Shown here: positions 55,660-64,000 of the stretch, piece after piece
Position numbering within the stretch: the first letter of the stretch is position 1
Layout of the letters: each line of letters opens with the position of its first letter
Assembly: GCA_958299035.1 (NCBI GenBank)
Contig: CATQJL010000112.1
Span: forward strand, 66,991,117 to 67,055,116
Direction of reading: 5' to 3'
Source of the DNA: Cylicocyclus nassatus
Taxonomy: Eukaryota > Nematoda > Chromadorea > Rhabditida > Strongylidae
Length of the DNA stretch: 64,000 nt
The notes under the pieces: generated by a model
What the model was told of the DNA's origin: nothing
What the model saw: the letters and a program-made list of their open reading frames with translations, nothing else
Database searches by the model: none
Program-made: the position numbers and the translations under genes

Positions 55660-57110
55660 TCCGGTGGTAGGTTCGTAGGTGACGAGCAATGATAGCTTCA
55701 GACGTTTATTGGCGCAAAGGGAAATAGCGAAAAGGCGAAGCATCAAACATTAGCATGTATTTATATGGAAGCAACAGCATGAAGAGAGTGAGCCTAATGT
55801 GTATTTGCATATTGTGCGCCAACCATTAGACGCATTAGCGCATTCAATCGTACATCCAAACTAATTCTCAATTCATGTAAGGACAGATAATGCGAGTAGG
55901 CAAATGGCTGACAGCATGATAGGTGATTATCAAAACATCGAGCGCATTCATTATGAACGTCGCTAAGTGTACAGTCATCTTGGGGTGGCGGACTTTATGA
56001 ACGATAGCGCGCGATTAGGCAGGCATGTGTCAATAAGGTGCGCACCGTTAGCCCTGCCTATCGCTAGATGGACGAGTTTCCTGCACTACAGCTTGGGCAC
56101 TGGTTCATAGCCATGTTCACCAGTCCACTAAAATCAGTCTTTGATATTAAGGCATAAGCTTGCTTCAAGCCGGGAAGACTTATTATAAACAGAATCGTTA
56201 GTTTTCTTGTTGATTTTTTGCCCATTTGTGAGATACTGATCTCTTGAATGTTTTGCTGATTCACCTCCGAATGACCGAGTGTCTTCGTAGCAAATTAGAA
56301 GTGTGAAATCAATCTATTATAGAACACCTCAGGCATGATTGTCTGGGTGACCTCATATCTTTAACTGTTCACACGCAACTTCGAGCGAATCAGCAATCGA
56401 TTTGATCGAAAGCGCAGTCTCTGGAAGTAATGCACAATTATTTTTTGTCAAAGTAGATTCCAGGTAGAAATTGTAGGTGACTACGGTTTTTCTAAATTCT
56501 TACGAGTTTCGCTTTTCTAAAATCTTATGAATTTCGAGTTATAAGTGAATATTTGTTGAAATTGGTTTTCGATCATTTAAACTGATGGGAGCAAAATGAA
56601 AGAATTTTGTTAATTGAAGAAGATTATCAATTGTAATGATATATACAAGTTATTGAAATTAGTTTGCTTGAAACAAAATTTGCCTAAAATGCTTGTTTTG
56701 AATTCTCGCCGTAATGAAATCTGTTTTTAGCTATGAGTAAAGTTGTAAAACTTAGTTTTAAAAAACCTACTAGGAACAAAAACTGAAACACATCAAAAAA
56801 GAGCTTGCGAACTAAATAATGAAAAATGATTCTGAAAGCTGGTTTTCAATTCAATTGAAATTTTGAATTCTATTCTATATCCAAACTGCAGCTAACTGAA
56901 GGAGCATGAACGAAATATTAGAGTTTTCTGATAGTTGCAACGCATTCCTAACTAATTGACAAGGAGGCGGAGCGTTCAGCGCATCGCGTACGGTACCCAG
57001 CAGGCGGCTGGCACATGCTATCGTTCATAAAGTCATACACCCTCATCTTGGGTTTACGAAGAATTACTAATGAAGTTTACGAATTGGAACTACCCTTTTG
57101 TAGAATTACA
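55660..57110 (-). repeat. 5' LTR of element 2, split by an insertion
   Basis: Starts TGTAATTC at 57110 (minus strand) and ends CCACCGG at 55660; without the inserted element the length is 383 bp. It has TATAAATAC (about 55764) and AATAAACG (about 55710) in sense orientation. It matches the 3' LTR (36216-36295 plus 48257-48558) nearly base for base, so element 2 is also fairly young. No clear primer site follows. Confidence 0.78.
55985..57043. mobile_element. Non-autonomous DNA element inside the 5' LTR of element 2
   Basis: The 1059-bp insert has inverted ends sharing GACTTTATGAACGATAG (left GTGGCG, right AGGGTGTAT before it). CATCTTGGG flanks both sides (55976-55984, 57044-57052); because of the G run the true duplication may be 7-9 bp. 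The interior is AT-rich with no transposase. The superfamily is uncertain. Confidence 0.75.
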
Positions 57111-57843
57111 AAAACGGGGGACGCCGCTCCCCCCGCCGCAAAAATGTTAGTGCATACGGGCCTTAGACAGAAGCAACCTTGCAGACTGCATGCGGTATCT
57201 CCCAGACAGTGCAATTGCACCATCTGAATCAAAGGCGACATATGTATTTTGCTCTTGCTTCCAATGAGGTACACAACATATTGCTCTCGAAAATGGTGAG
57301 AAATCATCTTGAAAAAAGTTCATTAGAAGTTATTACATTACAATATTACATAAATACATAATGAGTTTATCGATTGTTATCGATTGCTACATGAAATGAT
57401 AAATGAAATTGAGAGAAATGACGACACAACTAATTATACAATTCCTTTGCGTCTCTATCACACTACGACAGAATAAGATGATTAGAGCCAAGCTACAATG
57501 AAAAGAAACTCAACTACAATTCTAACATTACTTACACTACAAAACTACCAAAATTGGGGCAAGAGTGAGCAGTATTGTGTAAATCAGCGTCAATTTAAGT
57601 GTGACGTCTGAATGATAACATCAGGAGCAAAAATACAATAATAACATATGAAAAATTACACACAATTTGACGACACAACCATTAACACCGATTTTCTTAT
57701 GATTTGGTTTTTCACCGAGTACTCATATCATTTGTAAACTTTTCTTTGATATTCAGAAAAGTTGGGTAGAAAATGTGAGATGGGGCGGAGCCTCAACTTC
57801 ACATTGATTTTCGTAGTGCGCCCTGCCAAATTTTGGTGCGGGG
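57111..57843. other. Spacer between element 2 and the dlk-1-like gene
   Basis: The first 60 bp resemble 48960-49013. The rest, A-rich on the plus strand, is probably the 3' UTR and downstream region of the minus-strand kinase gene. A TTATCGATTGTTATCGATTG duplication is at about 57366-57385. No other feature is seen. Confidence 0.45.
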
Positions 57844-63602
<5,759 letters not shown>

Positions 63603-63619
63603 TGATGAGAGTTAACAAA

Positions 63620-63729
63620 GTTGCTATAATCCTGCCGTAACCGCGCATTTGCTCCGCCCACCTTGCTCTAGCCGTCTTACTCTTACTGCTTCATTTAGCG
63701 ATGGTTTTTCAGCGGTCTGGTATAACTTA
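63620..63729 (-). pseudogene. Partial duplicate of dlk-1-like exon 1 and its donor
   Basis: About 207 bp upstream of the matching part of exon 1 lies a diverged copy. Shared phrases include CCATCG.TAAAT, the TCTTAC-type donor region and CATTTGCTCCGCCCACCTT against CATTCGCCCCGCCCATCTT. It ends at a MITE. It has no start codon of its own and looks like decayed tandem duplication. Confidence 0.5.
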
Positions 63730-64000
63730 CAAGGGAAGGATGGTCAATCGAAGCGGCCTTTTGCGATAATTTGTATATCATTATGTAGGGCAGAAAACGC
63801 TGATTCCAAATCTGTCTTCCTTATCTGCGGCGCGTTCCTGCACAAGAAGTTATGAGCGTTTATTGGAGAAAAAAATTGAATGTGCAATTGATATAAAAAC
63901 AGTAGTAACATTATTCCTAGCGCTTAAATGGACCAGTGGTAATCTTTCAAACACTCTATAAAATAAATACTCTAAGTTGAGATAAGTCCACACTCCGGCT
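63730..64000. mobile_element. MITE with CAAGGGAAGG end, cut by the window edge
   Basis: Starts CAAGGGAAGGATGGTCAATC after TTA (63727-63729). It shares GCGGCCTTTTGCGATAA and GCTGATTCCAAATCTG with the family at 24336-24797 and 13684-14148. The right end should lie about 190 bp past the window. Confidence 0.7.

Overview
The window looks like nuclear DNA of a nematode, probably a rhabditid/strongylid relative, though I could not confirm the species. The reasons are compact multi-exon genes with GT..TTTTCAG introns, T-rich introns, orthologues of SON, OTUD7/Cezanne and DLK-1, envelope-bearing BEL/Pao retroelements and dense short inverted-repeat transposons. I saw no bacterial genes, tRNA, rRNA or CRISPR array.

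Host genes. (1) Positions 1-3377, minus strand: 15 exons of a SON-like nuclear-speckle SR protein; the 3' end runs off the window. (2) Positions 18308-26950, plus strand: a 16-exon OTUD7/Cezanne-type deubiquitinase with a UBA-like helix region, an OTU domain and a C-terminal A20-type zinc finger. (3) Positions 57844-63602, minus strand: about 21 exons of a DLK-1-type MAP3K that keeps the C-terminal SDGLSD hexapeptide. A weak hypothetical ORF lies at 16852-17154. The DNA between 3.4 and 18 kb is T-rich and mostly non-coding, with a nested hAT-like element (9118-11785) and a degenerate satellite-like array (about 12.6-15.1 kb).

The 28-57 kb block is a stack of nested transposons. BEL-1 (36296-48251, minus strand) is a BEL/Pao element with 341-bp LTRs that look identical except for one terminal base, a tRNA-Gly primer site, a tandem-repeat leader, and one gag-protease-RT-RNaseH-integrase-env frame broken by a 1122-bp hAT-like insertion. 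It also has an extra small CCHC/NLS ORF between env and the 3' LTR. BEL-1 sits inside the 3' LTR of a second, different env-bearing BEL/Pao element (element 2). Element 2 is split: its integrase core is at 54552-54835 on the minus strand and the rest of integrase plus env is at 32505-36171 on the plus strand. Two copies (A and B) of a foldback, MULE-like element sit in opposite orientation at the break. The target-site duplications pair crosswise (GTGTGCCAG at the outer A and inner B ends, CTTCAAAAC at the other two), so the 22-kb segment between them appears to have been inverted by recombination between the copies.

Inferred order of events: element 2 inserted; foldback elements and BEL-1 inserted into it; a hAT element hit BEL-1; the segment inverted; a mariner element hit copy A. 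Between the 5' LTR of element 2 and its integrase, where gag and RT should be, lies an intronless ORF for a secreted protein with two cysteine-rich repeats, possibly a captured gene. All homology statements rest on recognising motifs by eye; no search was run.
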